Shown: positions 18,698 to 29,399 of the stretch, in pieces
Numbering within the stretch: the first letter of the stretch is position 1
Layout: the number at the start of each line of letters is the position of its first letter
Assembly: GCA_032718475.1 (NCBI GenBank)
Contig: JAUCBJ010002135.1
Location: forward strand, 1-36,111
Length of the DNA stretch: 36,111 nucleotides
Source of the DNA: Nemertoderma westbladi
Lineage: Eukaryota; Xenacoelomorpha; Nemertodermatida; Nemertodermatidae
Reading direction: 5' to 3'
Notes under the pieces: generated by a model
The model's database searches: none
What the model was told of the DNA's origin: nothing
The model's input: only the letters and a program-made list of their open reading frames with translations
Translations under genes and position numbers: made by a program

Positions 18698-19537
18698 TGA
18701 CCCACTTCCCATTGATTTATCGACCTACTTTATCGGCCAATTTTACGAATATAATACTTATATTATATTTATATTATATTTATATTATATTTATATTATA
18801 TTTATATTATATTTATATTATATTATATTTATATTATATTATATTTATATTATATTATATTTATATTATATTATATTATATTTATATTATATTATACTAT
18901 ATAGAACTATCGCCTACCATGACCTATTATAAATACAACAGTAAGCTGCAGCAGCCCACTAAATTAGTGGGACGTTTGTACTTATAAACCGGTGGTCATT
19001 AGACCTACTCTTGGCCGCTGGCACTAAATTTGCTTAGTATTCTATAGAGATTCCAATAGAGATATTCTACGTATATTCTACTGTATAGAGATCTAGGACC
19101 ATCAGGACTCTGCCGCAACGACGGGGAGCGTGTAGACGGAGAGACACTTACTTGTGCCTTGGTCCCAGGGTTGACAGTGGTGTTTTACCCCCTTGCCCCT
19201 AGTCACTGCCAACAGACCCTAATTGCAGGGGGTCGTGCTGCAGGAGGAGCCGAGTAGGGGAAGAACATGACGTATGTAGAGGTGGTGGATCAGGGGCATA
19301 TATTCCACCCTTTTGCGTTCAAGACGCAAGACCCTCGGCCGCCCCGGTCCGGAGACATCCTCCAGGAGATCGGGTCCCATCTCCATACCGTGACGCATGA
19401 GCCACGCTCCCACAGGTCCCTACTTCAGCGCATCGTCGTGGCCATTCTGGTGGGCAATGCGGCGTCTGTCCTGGCACTGCCTGCCCATCCCCGGGTTGAC
19501 TCTTTGGGGATTAGTCTCTAGTATTTATATCTTCTAT
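18698..19537. repeat. inner part of the TIR, left arm
   Basis: Starts TTGACCCACTTCCCATTGAT, runs through an AT array (ATATTATATTTAT-type, about 18757-18900), then about 640 bp of GC-richer unique sequence. It matches the reverse complement of 22748-23574. The mirrored 64-codon frames at 19219-19413 (minus) and 22873-23067 (plus) are identical, showing very high arm identity, but encode nothing recognisable. Confidence 0.88.
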
Positions 19538-20590
19538 GTTGACAAAGTTTGTGACAAATGTATGTTTTATAAACTCATGTATAAATTTATGACAATATTG
19601 TATTTTTTAATATACAGTATGAAAATATTAATATGTAAATATAAATACGATAATTACTCTTATCCATTGTTTGCCTCGTTGCGTTCGTCCTGTTTAGTCT
19701 TAAAGTATTATATTTGTAATATGTTAGCCACCGACGAGAATCGAAATTAATAATAATTAAAAATAGTGTATATTGCTCGACATACTCTACATATACTGTA
19801 TAAAGGGTACAGGCATTGATTCTAATTTGCGTCCAGTTCCCCCCCCCCCCCCCCCCCCCCCCCTGCCACGATCCAACAGGGACACCGACACAGGGTAGGA
19901 GACCAACCGTATTATCTACGAAGCTCTTTAGTGCACGTCGCAATCCACTGACAGCCTAGATTAAAGTCTTTATATCCCGGTGGGAATTAGAGTGTCGAAT
20001 AGAAATACATTTGATTTACTTGCTACGACCGGATGATCAATGGACCTCGGAATACGAGCTAAGAGTATGGATTGTCGGTGTCGCTCTCCTCAACGATTAC
20101 CAATATGGGACGCAAATTGTCAATTAGGGTGTCGTTTTAGCCTTCTCGTTGGGTCAATGTTAAATTAATATTGAACAATTAGTGTCTAGAAGTATAAATT
20201 TTACTGTAAACTGTGTTCCTAAATTTAGTTTATTGTTTTGGTTTGAAAAGCCTGCCATTATAACCTGCTACTTTCCTTTAAAAGGTACCTAAATTGTGAA
20301 TATCGAAATTAAAATATGTTAAAATAGGCTGAGACGACACCCCAATTGTTAATATGCATACGGGACATATTTGCTAATAATTGTAATCGTAATACTGTAG
20401 TTAGAGAAAATTCAACATACAGTAAAAATTATATTACATATTAAGAGACTCTTATTATTTTTGTTAAAGCCTTTGTGTCCTAAAATACGCATTTTATTCC
20501 CACTAAACTCTGTCCCCTACTCCACACGCCCCGCCGTGTCCGGTTCTGGTATACACCTAAAGTAATCAACCATTAAAAGCTATTTTTCAA
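19538..20590. other. central loop, left half, non-coding
   Basis: AT-rich sequence with a run of 25 C at 19839-19863. No reading frame is convincing. The stretch ending TATTTTTCAACAG at 20593 resembles a 3' splice site just before the zinc-knuckle frame. Confidence 0.5.
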
Positions 20591-20605
20591 CAGAGCTTTT
20601 ATTGG

Positions 20606-21499
20606 TTGTTGACCAGCAACGAGCAACCGGGGACGGCACCACAGATAGTATTCGGGGAGACGATGCCCGAGAGGGGCGGAGAGATCGACGTAGACAGGGA
20701 GACCAACGTAGAGAAGTTCGCCTACCAGCGACTCCACAGACCGCGGAGATCGCTTGGGACGAAAGACGAGGTGGGACGGGAGACATTGGTACTCGGCTGC
20801 GACTACTGTGGGAGACAGACCCATCGGGAAAGCAGCTGCCTATACCGGTTCCAACAGGGAACCTTTTGTCTCTACTGCAGAGAACCAAGCCACAGGATGG
20901 GGGCGTGTCCACGGTTGCATAACCGATGTCCAAAGTGCCACTTTCGGGGACACTACGGACGCGAGTGCGACTGGATGAACGACGAGGAGAAGTTCACGAG
21001 ATTCGAGGAGTGGGCCGACGTCGGGGCCATGACGCGCCAGCGCATGAAGGCCCAGGAGTTCAAGTGGGGTTTCTTCCTTATCAATCAGGAGACTCACATG
21101 GAAATCATAAAGCGGAGGCTACCGTTTACCTACCAAGAGGTAGCAACGGCGGCGTCGTACGCTGGAGTGATGAACACGCAAAGGTATCTGGACAGGTGGA
21201 CGCCAGAGAACCGAAGGGAGTTTAGGGATTTCTTGGCGGAGCACGTACCAAAGGCAATGAAAATGATCCTATGGGACGCCACTAGAGGGAGACAACCGGG
21301 CCATTCTGAGGGGCCACCGGCGAAGCGATATCGGGCACTAATAACACCAGCGCCCAAGGAGCCAACGACCGGGATCAGCAAGGAAGTGGCGGCGAAGGTC
21401 CGAAAGCAGAAAGCGGATGATGCCAGAGGAACGGTGATAACCAAGAAACGACCCAGGGAAGAGGACGCCAGGGGGAACTACCCCCGGAGGAACAGATAG
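20606..21499 (+). CDS. triple CCHC zinc-knuckle (Gag-like) protein
   Basis: A 297-codon open frame in the loop of the giant inverted-repeat element. It has three consecutive CX2CX4HX4C zinc knuckles: C65/C68/H73/C78, C88/C91/H96/C101 and C108/C111/H116/C121, counting from the TTG at 20606. This nucleic-acid-binding module is typical of retroelement Gag/nucleocapsid proteins and some transposon-encoded or cellular RNA-binding proteins. The remainder is hydrophilic, with an aromatic-rich middle (about 128-225) and a Lys/Arg-rich C terminus (about 255-297). The frame stays open upstream to a splice-acceptor-like CAACAG at 20588-20593, so it may be a second exon. The first ATG is at 20663. Composition is GC-richer than the flanks, with no stops over 0.9 kb. 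No RT, protease or transposase motif is visible. The family is not recognised beyond the knuckles. Confidence 0.65.
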   Translation: MLTSNEQPGTAPQIVFGETMPERGGEIDVDRETNVEKFAYQRLHRPRRSLGTKDEVGRETLVLGCDYCGRQTHRESSCLYRFQQGTFCLYCREPSHRMGACPRLHNRCPKCHFRGHYGRECDWMNDEEKFTRFEEWADVGAMTRQRMKAQEFKWGFFLINQETHMEIIKRRLPFTYQEVATAASYAGVMNTQRYLDRWTPENRREFRDFLAEHVPKAMKMILWDATRGRQPGHSEGPPAKRYRALITPAPKEPTTGISKEVAAKVRKQKADDARGTVITKKRPREEDARGNYPRRNR

Positions 21500-22208
21500 G
21501 TTCCCAGAGTCGAGGGAGAGAGACTGGGACTTGGACGTGGTACGCCTGGTAGGCGCCGCGTGGGATGTACGAACTATTAAGTACAAATTCAATTAATGCA
21601 AAATAATCATATAAGTGCAATTTGTATGTACGTACGTAGTAATTAGTAATCTAGAAATATATACGTTCGGAGTAAGTACTATAGTCATACAACCTTTCTC
21701 AATTAGCTACTGGGACTGGGGGATAACTGACTATGGCACTATGGACGAGACACCAGACAATTTCACACTTCTTGAGTGCGACGGCACGAGAGGGGGGGGA
21801 GATTCGTCAGAAGGGAAGAGACAGTCGAAGTGAGGTTGAGGGACGGAATAATAGTGCGGAGTGCGGAGAGAGTGCGGACGCAATTCTAGTGTGGGGGGGG
21901 GAGAATAAGAGGCTGAGTGAGGGACGAGGAGGTCCGAGTGTGAGAGAGTTAGGGTGAGAGTGAAGAAGAGATAGGGCGGAAGTGTTGGGGAAACAAAAGT
22001 TGCGTGAGAGGTGAGCGCGATCGGCCCGACATGAGACGCCAGGCACACAGGGTAGCGTTATCATACCCATAGGGGGCGGCCTGGAAAGCCGACTCCGAGA
22101 GAAAAGAATTCCACCCCACACCCGATACTAGATCGGGATCCAGCGGGATTGTAGCGCACTTTTTTGGTTGATGCTATCTTCTTACCGGGAAGATAGCATG
22201 GGGGGGAG
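21500..22208. other. central loop, right half, purine-rich
   Basis: No convincing gene. From about 21780 to 22060 the plus strand is strongly purine-biased (GGGGGGGAGA, GAGAGAGTTAGG-type). A perfect 11-bp hairpin (22171-22181 with 22189-22199, loop TTACCGG) directly precedes a run of G. Confidence 0.55.
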
Positions 22209-22747
22209 TGTTAGCTTATTCAATCCCGCTAACACCCCATAAAGTTATAAGCCGATAAGCAATATTGGGAGCCACGAGATTGGATAATTAACCAACTCGT
22301 GCCATCCCAATAAGAGTGGGAAGGAAGCACACAATAGAGGGTCAGGGGCCAAACCCCTAACCCAGAGAGAATAGGTGGAGTGAACGGGAACACTCCAAAG
22401 GGCGCCAACAAGGGTATCAACCAATCAGAGGGGGGCAAGGCATCGATTAGGTAGTAATCAGGCCAACCGTGCAATATAACCAGTAACCCAGTAATCAGTA
22501 CATTCAGTTATCTCAGTGCAGTACCGGTGCTAGCTTAGGTTAATTAGTTTTAGATAGGGGAGCACCGGGACTTTTAGTTACCGTATCCCGCCTTCCATAT
22601 ACTATACATACTATATCTATATCTTATACCTCATATTATTATACACCGAACATCAGAACTCATTGAACTTCATTCACTCTTTATACACGGCGGGGACGCG
22701 TGAACTAAATACCGGATAAATCGGGATCCCTCCTGGATCCCGTCACA
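22209..22747 (+). mobile_element. candidate LTR (3' or solo) after a polypurine tract
   Basis: GGGGGGGAG at 22200-22208 looks like a polypurine tract. The following 539-bp segment starts TGTTAG and ends GTCACA (TG...CA, with TGT/ACA inverted ends). It holds AATATAAC near 22473 as a possible TATA box and ends within a few bases of the right-arm boundary of the giant element. No matching second LTR or primer-binding site is seen on the left side, so this may be coincidental. Confidence 0.3.
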
Positions 22748-23574
22748 ATAGAAGATATAAATACAAGAGACTAATCCCCAAAGAGTCAACCCGGGGATGG
22801 GCAAGCAGTCGCCAGGACAGACGCCGCATTGCCCACCAGAATGGCCACGACGATGCGCTGAAGTAGGGACCTGTGGGAGCGTGGCTCATGCGTCACGGTA
22901 TGGAGATGGGACCCGATCTCCTGGAGGATGTCTCCGGACCGGGGCGGCCGAGGGTCTTGCGTCTTGAACGCAAAAGGGTGGAATATATGCCCCTGATCCA
23001 CCACCTCTACATACGTCATGTTCTTCCCCTACTCGGCTCCTCCTGCAGCACGACCCCCTGCAATTAGGGTCTGTTGGCAGTGACTAGGGGCAAGGGGGTA
23101 AAACACCACTGTCAACCCTGGGACCAAGGCACAAGTAAGTGTCTCTCCGTCTACACGCTCCCCGTCGTTGCGGCAGAGTCCTGATGGTCCTAGATCTCTA
23201 TACAGTAGAATATACGTAGAATATCTCTATTGGAATCTCTATAGAATACTAAGCAAATTTAGTGCCAGCGGCCAAGAGTAGGTCTAATGACCACCGGTTT
23301 ATAAGTACAAACGTCCCACTAATTTAGTGGGCTGCTGCAGCTTACTGTTGTATTTATAATAGGTCATGGTAGGCGATAGTTCTATATAGTATAATATAAA
23401 TATAATATAATATAATTATAAATATAATATAAATATAATATAATATAAATATAATATAATATAAATATAATATAATATATAATATAATATAAATATAATA
23501 TAAATAATATAAGTATTATATTCGTAAAATTGGCCGATAAAGTAGGTCGATAAATCAATGGGAAGTGGGTCAAT
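22748..23574. repeat. inner part of the TIR, right arm
   Basis: Reverse complement of 18698-19537, including the AT array (about 23382-23521) and the junction GGGAAGTGGGTCAA (ending 23574). Small differences include array length and the GCAAGCAGTCGCCAGGACAG variant near 22801. Confidence 0.88.
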
Positions 23575-24755
23575 ACAAAACACAGAAAAACAAACAAAAC
23601 ACACAAGAACACACAAAAACAAACAAAAACAAATAAAACACACAAAAACAAACAAAAACACACAAAAACAAATAAAACACACAAAAACAAATAAAAACAT
23701 ACAAAACACACAAAAAGAAACGTAAACACACAAAAACACACAAAAACAAACAAAAACACACAAAAACAAATAAACAAAAACACACACAAACAAACAAAAG
23801 CAAACAAAAACACAAAAACAAACACAAATAAACAAAAACAAACAAAAACACACACAAACAAACAAAAGCAAACAAAACACACAAAAACAAACAAAAGACA
23901 CATAAAGAAACAAAACACACTAAAACAAACAAAAACACACAAAAACAAACAGAAACACACAAAAACATACAATTCACACAAAAACACACAAAAACATACA
24001 ATTCACACAAAAACACACAAAACAAACAAAAACACACAAAACACACACAAAAACACACAAAAACAAACAAAGACACACAAAAACAAACAAAGACACACAA
24101 AAACAAACAAAAACACACAAAAACAAACAAAGACACACAAAAACAAACAAAAACACACAAAAACAAATAAAAACAAACAAAACAAACAAAAACAAACAAA
24201 ACATGTAGAAAGAAACAAAACACACAAAAACAAACAAAAACACACAAAAACAAACAATTCACACAAAAACACACAAAAACATACAATTCACACAAAAACA
24301 CACAAAACAAACAAAAACACACAAAAACAAACAAAGACACACAAAAACAAACAAAAACACACAAAAACAAATAAAAACAAACAAAACAAACAAAAACAAA
24401 CAAAACATGTAGAAAGAAACAAAACACACAAAAACAAACAAAAACACACAAAAACATACAATTCACACAAAAACATACAATTCACACAAAAACACACAAA
24501 ACACACAAAAACACACACAAACAACACACAAAAACACACAAAAACAAACAAAGACACACAAAAACAAACAAAGACACACAAAAACAAACAAAAACACACA
24601 AAAACAAACAAAGACACACAAAAACAAACAAAAACACACAAAAACAAATAAAAACAAACAAAACAAACAAAAACAAACAAAACATGTAGAAAGAAACAAA
24701 ACACACAAAAACAAACAAAAACACACAAAAACAAACAAAAACATATAAAACACAC
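23575..24755. repeat. CAAAAACA array, right arm, with higher-order duplication
   Basis: About 1.18 kb of ACACAAAAAC/AAACAAAAAC units, roughly twice the left-arm total (about 630 bp). A marker word, ACATGTAGAAAGAAAC, recurs at about 24202, 24405 and 24682, so blocks of roughly 200-280 bp were duplicated here. The target words of both left-arm insertions survive unbroken (CAAAG near 24609-24613; CATACAATTCACAC at 24474-24487). Minus-strand frames of up to 298 codons are Phe/Val/Cys artefacts. Confidence 0.9.
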
Positions 24756-25790
24756 AAATTATAATAACTATTTACATTATTGTATGAAAAGTAGCACTAT
24801 TAGTGTTTATTACTCTTGTACAGTATATTTATGTGAAAAACAGTTCAATTTATTTTGTAACACAATATCGCAATCGCTCTATCTTTTATTAAAGAATTAA
24901 GCAACAATGAAGTACCAATTTAAGAATAAAATTACGTAGACCTATTACATATGGAAAAAAAACTTAGAACATATAAGCAGTGAGGTTTATAACTGGTCTT
25001 GCTTTCCCATGTCTGCATGTAACAAATAATTAGTTTTACAACGGCCATTCAATTCAACCATAATTTGGCACCTTTGGACCCAACTCTTACAAAAAAATGC
25101 AGTATAATATTTCTTTACACAATTATTATTATTTGCAATATCCGGACACCATAATAATATTACGCATAGGATAGGGAATATGAAATACAGACACAGTGTG
25201 TATAATGATAAAGTATGAATGAATCGAGCTAGTACTGTAGTTTCAGATTCAGGGAGAATTCACTGTGACGTCAACATATGATGTATCAGATGACAGGATG
25301 ATGGTAGTCATAAATCGAGTATATTTTTCTTCCCGGAAGAGTTATTCTCACCAAGCTTGGAAAGAGATGTTGGGGAAACGCAACCACTGTCCATGTAATA
25401 ATCGCAGTTTGCGCAATTTATCAAAGGCATCATCAACTTATATCAACCATAACCTGATCACAATCATTAGTAATGTTTAGATGGAATAAGCGCAATGCAT
25501 CCGCCTAGACAATGTGATGTTCTATGGGAATTCCACAGAGGATCGAGGGCATCAATGATCTAATTTATACTGAAGGTACCTGTAGCGAGCGTAGACTACT
25601 GGACTATGCCTATTTCAGCAATAATTATTTGCGTTTTGGATTACAATTAAGTACATCCACACCATACAGACAAACATGCATACAAACAGGCATACAAACA
25701 GACAACAACCCAAACCACAATGATAATTCTGTAATTAATTATCGTTCAGATTCAGGTTTGCAGGCATTTCATTTATGTGCCGTATGATTT
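24756..25790. repeat. unique part of the outer TIR, right arm
   Basis: Reverse complement of the left arm at about 10531-11580, at high identity. The 87-codon frame at 25524-25787 mirrors a left-arm frame, has no domain and is not called as a gene. Confidence 0.85.
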
Positions 25791-25863
25791 TGTGTGTTTT
25801 TGTGTGTTTTTGTGCGTTTTTGTGTGTTTTTGTGAGTTTTTGTGTGTTTTTGTGTGTTTTTGG
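25791..25863. repeat. outer GTTTTTGTGT array, right arm
   Basis: About seven 10-bp units just inside the right terminus, the mirror of 10436-10530 and slightly shorter. Confidence 0.9.
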
Positions 25864-25880
25864 TGTAAATAGACGTCCCC

Positions 25881-25889
25881 GTGAAAATG
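25881..25889. repeat. 9-bp target-site duplication, right copy
   Basis: GTGAAAATG directly follows the terminus ...GACGTCCCC and is identical to 10411-10419. Confidence 0.85.
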
Positions 25890-26284
25890 TAAAATAAGAA
25901 CTTTTATCGATGCAATAAAATATTTCACCGATGCAAACATGCTTTTATTGGGGGCGAAAATTGAAATTTGAGGTTAAACCTCAAATTTGAGACAAAACCT
26001 CAAATTTCGCCAGCCTTTACAACATCCTGACATCACCAGCCTGTCAGCAGTAGGGTGTAGCAGTAGGCTTTGCTGCTTAGTGCTTATAGAGCTTGGTGAG
26101 AATGGGTGACCAGTGAACCTGTGACATGACATGTATGCAGGGTAGGCTTAACCTTACAGCACAGTAACTTACAGTCAATAACTTTAATGATTGTTAACTC
26201 CGTTAGTGATTGGTGAGAAAAAATGCAGAAGACTAGAGAAATTCGCTATCCTTACAGCCTTACTGTTGGTAAGAAGAACACGTT
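25890..26284. other. non-coding flank
   Basis: No gene. An imperfect palindrome near 25961-25985 (AAATTTGAGGTT with AACCTCAAATTT) is followed by another half-copy (CCTCAAATTT). Nothing else is supported. Confidence 0.6.
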
Positions 26285-26903
26285 CGTGGGGACTTCGTGC
26301 AGCACGTAGTCGGCAAGCCTTGGCATACGGTTCATATAGAGCAAATGGGGCATGTCTAGTTTGGACCCCATATCCCATGCTATAAATGTATTCATTCGAT
26401 ATACAATCATATGTTAATCCGCTAGGTGGTGTCAAATTGTTATTCTGCAATTTCGTACTTACCACCAGTGCAGCACTGTACAGCAGTACCGTACCGGTAG
26501 GCCTATGTCATTACTTCTGAGTCTCTAGCGGATCCCCAATTGAATGTCTTAACTTTTCAATTTCGTAAAAGATAGACTTCATGATTCTCTACAGGCCACC
26601 AAAATTTCCGCTCAGGAAAATGAGGCCTTCCCGAGAAATTTAACATTTTCTAAAAACCACATAATCTGTCGTAGCTGACGTCAGACTGCATGATTTTTCA
26701 CCAAACTTTACAAACTTTCTAAACTTTCTCTCTACTACTTACCTACTAAGTTTGGTTCAATTCCGAAACAGCGATGCCGAGAAATTCGCGTTCAAACATT
26801 TACCAGACAGACGGACAGACAGACAGACAGACAGACGGACATGCCCCATTTGCCCTATATGAACCGTATGCCAAGGCTCGCCGACTACGTGTCTCGCCCC
26901 ACA
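26285..26903. mobile_element. ~620-bp MITE-like TIR element
   Basis: The left 75 bp (CGTGGGGACTTCGTGCAGCA, then CACGTAGTCGGCAAGCCTTG, GGCATACGGTTCATATAGAG) are inverted at the right end (about 26836-26903), which closes with ACGTGTCTCGCCCCACA. The ends match those of the LINE-splitting insertion at 3271-5664, and ACA again flanks both sides. The interior has a CAGA microsatellite (about 26805-26838) and no gene. Confidence 0.75.
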
Positions 26904-28180
26904 GTAGACCAAATCTTCACTGTTGCGAGATTCAAGCTCACACAGCTGCACAGCACCTGAGCACAGTCACAGACTCAGGAAGACCTACTATCTACTATAT
27001 CTTGTAGATGTTGAATCAATTCCAGAATTTGGAAGTTTACATATTCTGGCATTCATCTGTTCTGTTCATCATTCATATCACACATCTTCGGAAAAAAATA
27101 TGTTTTCTGCTGTGGATATGTTGATGTCCTCTTTAAAACTTTGTAGGCCGATATCAAATGAAGCCATTCCTCTCCTGATAGCCTGAAGACTTATGTAATA
27201 TTCGCCTGCCCTAGCTCTATCTGTCAATTGGAATACTGTACCATCAGTTTGGAGCCCATTTCTAGACAAATGTTGCAGCAAAGGTTGACAGGTTGACGTG
27301 GTTTATACAATATATGTGGACTTGATTCTTTTGTTAGTTACCGGTATTCTATATGACTAGCAACTGGAGACTCTAAAGTTGGAACCTTATGAAGCAAAGG
27401 CCAAGCCCCGCCCATCTGCCCATGCTGCCATGTCTTCATGTTCCATACATCACCTCTTCTTTATCAGGGTCATTAACATATGGAACATGCTGGACCTGGA
27501 ACACAGTCAGACAGTAGAAACATCATCATCTCATCACTAATCGCTAGTCTTTTAAACAGTCTTTAGACAGTTAGACTCTGCTTTCTTATCAAGACATCTG
27601 AAATGTTTTAGAAATCGAAGTGACTGTTTGTTTAAAGGCCTACTATACATACTTACATCCTTTTAAATTGGCCTTATGTGGAACCAGAATCATTTATAAC
27701 TTGGGCAAAAAGTATAACCTTTTTCACTAATCTATTCTCGAGGCTTTATCTCATTTCTGGAGTACACCTTGCAGGCACTAAAGTTGCATTGCAATAATCG
27801 ATAGTGTGTAGGGATGGATTTCGCTCAAATTTCGATCAAAAATTTTGATCAACACTTTCAATGAAATTTTAGAAATTCCACCAAAAATAGTTTGGCACTT
27901 GTGTCAAATCAAATAGGTGAGGTGACCCTCCTAATTATAGGAAATATAGGAATTTATATATAGGAATTTATAGATCATCTAATATAATTAATTGTTTAAA
28001 GATTAGCAAACAATACGATGTAATTGCATTGATAAAACCCATAAATAAAACTTGGATATAAATTGTAAAATCGGGATGCAAAAGATCACTTTCTGAGCTA
28101 CGAAATGAAAATTGGACACAACTTATCTGGATACAAGCAGTCCGTTTACCTTACAAAATGAAAAATACGAATGTGCGAAG
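26904..28180. other. non-coding region
   Basis: Short frames only, none with a domain. AT-rich with A/T runs, for example a TATAGGAATTTATA duplication near 27945-27975. I see no feature. Confidence 0.55.
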
Positions 28181-28189
28181 TTAAGAACA

Positions 28190-28312
28190 GTCGGGGGGGA
28201 AGTGTCCGCGGGGGGGAAGTGTCTGGGGGGGAAGTGTCCGGGGGGGAAGTGTCCTACTTGAGCGGGGGGGAACTGTCCGGGGGGGAAGTGTCCGGGGGGG
28301 AAGTGTCCGAAC
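28190..28312. repeat. G-rich minisatellite, GGGGGGGAAGTGTCC unit
   Basis: About eight copies of a ~15-bp unit (seven G then AAGTGTCC/CTGTCC), with one interrupting block (TACTTGAGC). Plus-strand runs of six or seven G at regular spacing could form G-quadruplexes. Confidence 0.9.
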
Positions 28313-28317
28313 ACCAA

Positions 28318-28425
28318 GGAATAGTGCTCCTTCAATACATCTCAACAGACATCAATTCATTGCCTGTGCCTACCAACGCGTGCTCCATAACATAACAACA
28401 TATATCCTTGATTTCCATGTGGCAA
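28318..28425 (-). repeat. dispersed repeat shared with 5050-5155
   Basis: GTGCTCCTTCAATACATCTC, then ACAGACATCAATTCATTGCC and ACGCGTGCTCCATAACATAA, match the reverse complement of the right part of the nested TIR element at 5050-5155 at roughly 90% identity. It is a fragment of the same family. Confidence 0.8.
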
Positions 28426-29395
28426 TATTATTGCAGGTTGTTGCTGTGTTGCCGACGTTGCAAAAGCTTTGCCCAACAAAAAGTTACAATATTCAGATAT
28501 TATGGGGACAACTTTTTCCCTACAAGTAGGGAAAAGAAGTAGGCCTACTACTTTTTCTCCCGATTTTAGGGCATATTCAAGCAAAAAGTAACAATATAAA
28601 AATATAAGTTCTTTAAGCTCTGTAGGTACTTCGTTTTATATGTCTACCATCTGATCAGCCACCCCACTGCACCCCTACCAGTAGCCTTTTTAAGTATAAG
28701 CCTTTTTAAACTACCGGTAATACTGAATATGTTTTAAATGTTATATTTCACAACACTCAGACACTACCCTAGCCCTAGGCCTACATAAGTTTATTTTTTT
28801 ACCTTTGCAATACAGTAACAAGCTAACAACTACTGAACTAGGCCAACTGTGACTTCAGTCTGTATCTGACTATGCTGCTATGAAATTGAAAAATTGTGCG
28901 CAGGCGTTGTGCGCTGTTCAGTGGTTGATTGCCTATTTACCAAAATGCGATTGTACTTCTGGACGTGCGAAAATTAGAAAAACCCAAAGTTGCCAGATTT
29001 CGCAATAAACATTGCCATATGTGGCAACTTTTGAGGTTGCCAGATTTGGCCATTGTACCTAACTGAATGTCGGTATCTGTCTGTCTGTGACTGTGATCTA
29101 AAAATGGTAGGCCGATCTGCCGATAGGCCTATTCCGTAGAGAGAAAATTAGTGGACATAAATTTCGATACCGGTAACGAGATAACTTCTTTAAATTCGCC
29201 CCACGTGCCGTACTACCGGACTTCAGGCTTAGAGGTCATGGTCTGACGAGTTTGACTAAATCAGTAAATACAGAAATACGCCACCAACAACAGAACAACC
29301 ACCGACCCCTTTCTGCCTTTCGCTTCGCTTTGCATACCACAACCACACCACTGATAACGAAAGACACAAACAAACCGACGGGTGGTGTCTGGTGT
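28426..29395. other. non-coding region
   Basis: No gene. It holds the GTTGCCAGATTT / GGCAACTTTTGAGGTTGCC repeat (about 28985-29060), inverted relative to 9980-10140. Otherwise nothing is recognised. Confidence 0.55.
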
Positions 29396-29399
29396 AATT

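Larger units (their letters stand above)
10420..25880. mobile_element. giant foldback-like transposon (15.5 kb, nested)
   Basis: The termini GGGGACGTCTATTTACACC (10420) and its exact reverse complement (ending 25880) are flanked by a perfect 9-bp duplication, GTGAAAATG. Each arm reads inward as: a short ACACAAAAAC array, about 1.05 kb of unique sequence, a long TGTTTTTG-type array, a TTGACCCACTTCCC junction, an AT array, then about 0.6 kb of unique sequence ending near 19537 (left) and 22748 (right). After removing two insertions (11681-13775, 13897-18287) the left arm is about 2.6 kb. The right arm is about 3.1 kb because its array is amplified. A central loop of about 3.2 kb lies between. 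Without the insertions the element is about 9.0 kb. Very long TIRs containing tandem arrays plus a 9-bp duplication resemble Foldback/MULE-type elements. No transposase is recognised, so the superfamily is inferred. Confidence 0.85.

Noticed and set aside
20580-20933. Overlapping frames on both strands around the zinc-knuckle gene
   Set aside because: They lack conserved motifs, while the called frame has three exact CX2CX4HX4C knuckles.
22786-23067. 64- and 77-codon frames in the inner TIR (duplicated at 19219-19521)
   Set aside because: Their conservation between arms follows from arm identity, not selection. There is no recognisable domain.
23570-24755. Long minus-strand frames (up to 298 codons) rich in Phe, Val, Cys
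   Set aside because: They are translations of the CAAAAACA tandem array, open in several frames at once with the same composition in each. The mirrored frames at 18207-18987 are identical artefacts.
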